DNA of 64,000 nt from Syncephalastrum monosporum B8922. Lineage: Eukaryota > Mucoromycota > Mucoromycetes > Mucorales > Syncephalastraceae. The stretch's first letter is position 1; the number at the start of each line of letters is the position of its first letter. Under the pieces are notes generated by a model. That model had not been told where the DNA came from and ran no database searches. It saw only the letters and a list, made by a program, of their open reading frames with translations. Position numbers and translations under genes: made by a program. The stretch lies in assembly GCA_000697355.1 (NCBI GenBank), contig JNEN01001200.1, forward strand, positions 62,001 through 126,000, given 5' to 3'. Shown piece after piece: positions 63,981 through 64,000 of the stretch.

Positions 63981-64000
63981 GTAAGATCTCACTGATAGAT

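Overview
This window is nuclear DNA from a filamentous fungus, most likely an early-diverging one (Mucoromycota; the phylum is an inference). Genes are interrupted by short GT-AG introns, mostly 50-160 nt. Intergenic DNA is full of pyrimidine tracts, homopolymers and microsatellites. The proteins are fungal types: a Nup159/Nup214 FG nucleoporin, a Zn2Cys6 factor, Cwc24, Rok1, Swr1, class II aldolase and long-form HisG. I find no rRNA, tRNA, CRISPR array or intact transposon. Splice models were built by hand and all close in frame.

Layout. 1-4343 (+) is the 3' part of an FG nucleoporin; 5269-6537 (-) a Zn2Cys6 factor. After 4.6 kb without a gene comes a class II DYRK/Pom1-like kinase (11140-15495, +), facing the splicing factor RED/IK (15791-17424, -). 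Next are the DEAD-box helicase Rok1 (17697-20346, -) and, divergently, fructose-bisphosphate aldolase (21233-22672, +). A secreted GH29 alpha-L-fucosidase (23524-26186, +) faces a Golgi-type O-fucosyltransferase-like protein (26452-28133, -). HIS1 (30418-31419, +) faces RACK1 (31694-32994, -). Behind RACK1 on the minus strand lie SWR1 (33320-38371), an unrecognised 792-aa NPF-motif protein (38604-41154) and a sugar transporter (42014-44046).

44.1-47.0 kb is an AT-richer island with a possible small two-exon gene of unknown function. It is followed by an M13-family (neprilysin-like) membrane protein (47071-49743, +) whose catalytic zinc motif is destroyed. 49.9-61.4 kb is a minus-strand block of regulators: two paralogous C2H2 proteins, a two-finger GATA factor, an unrecognised Ser/Thr-rich protein and Cwc24. 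A secreted double-psi beta-barrel (expansin-like) gene runs off the right edge.

Most genes are unlinked housekeeping functions. The groupings with possible biological meaning are the fucosidase/fucosyltransferase pair, the duplicated C2H2 factors, and the M13 pseudopeptidase beside the AT-rich orphan region. I did not find a clear new multi-gene system; the strongest single lead is the pseudopeptidase.
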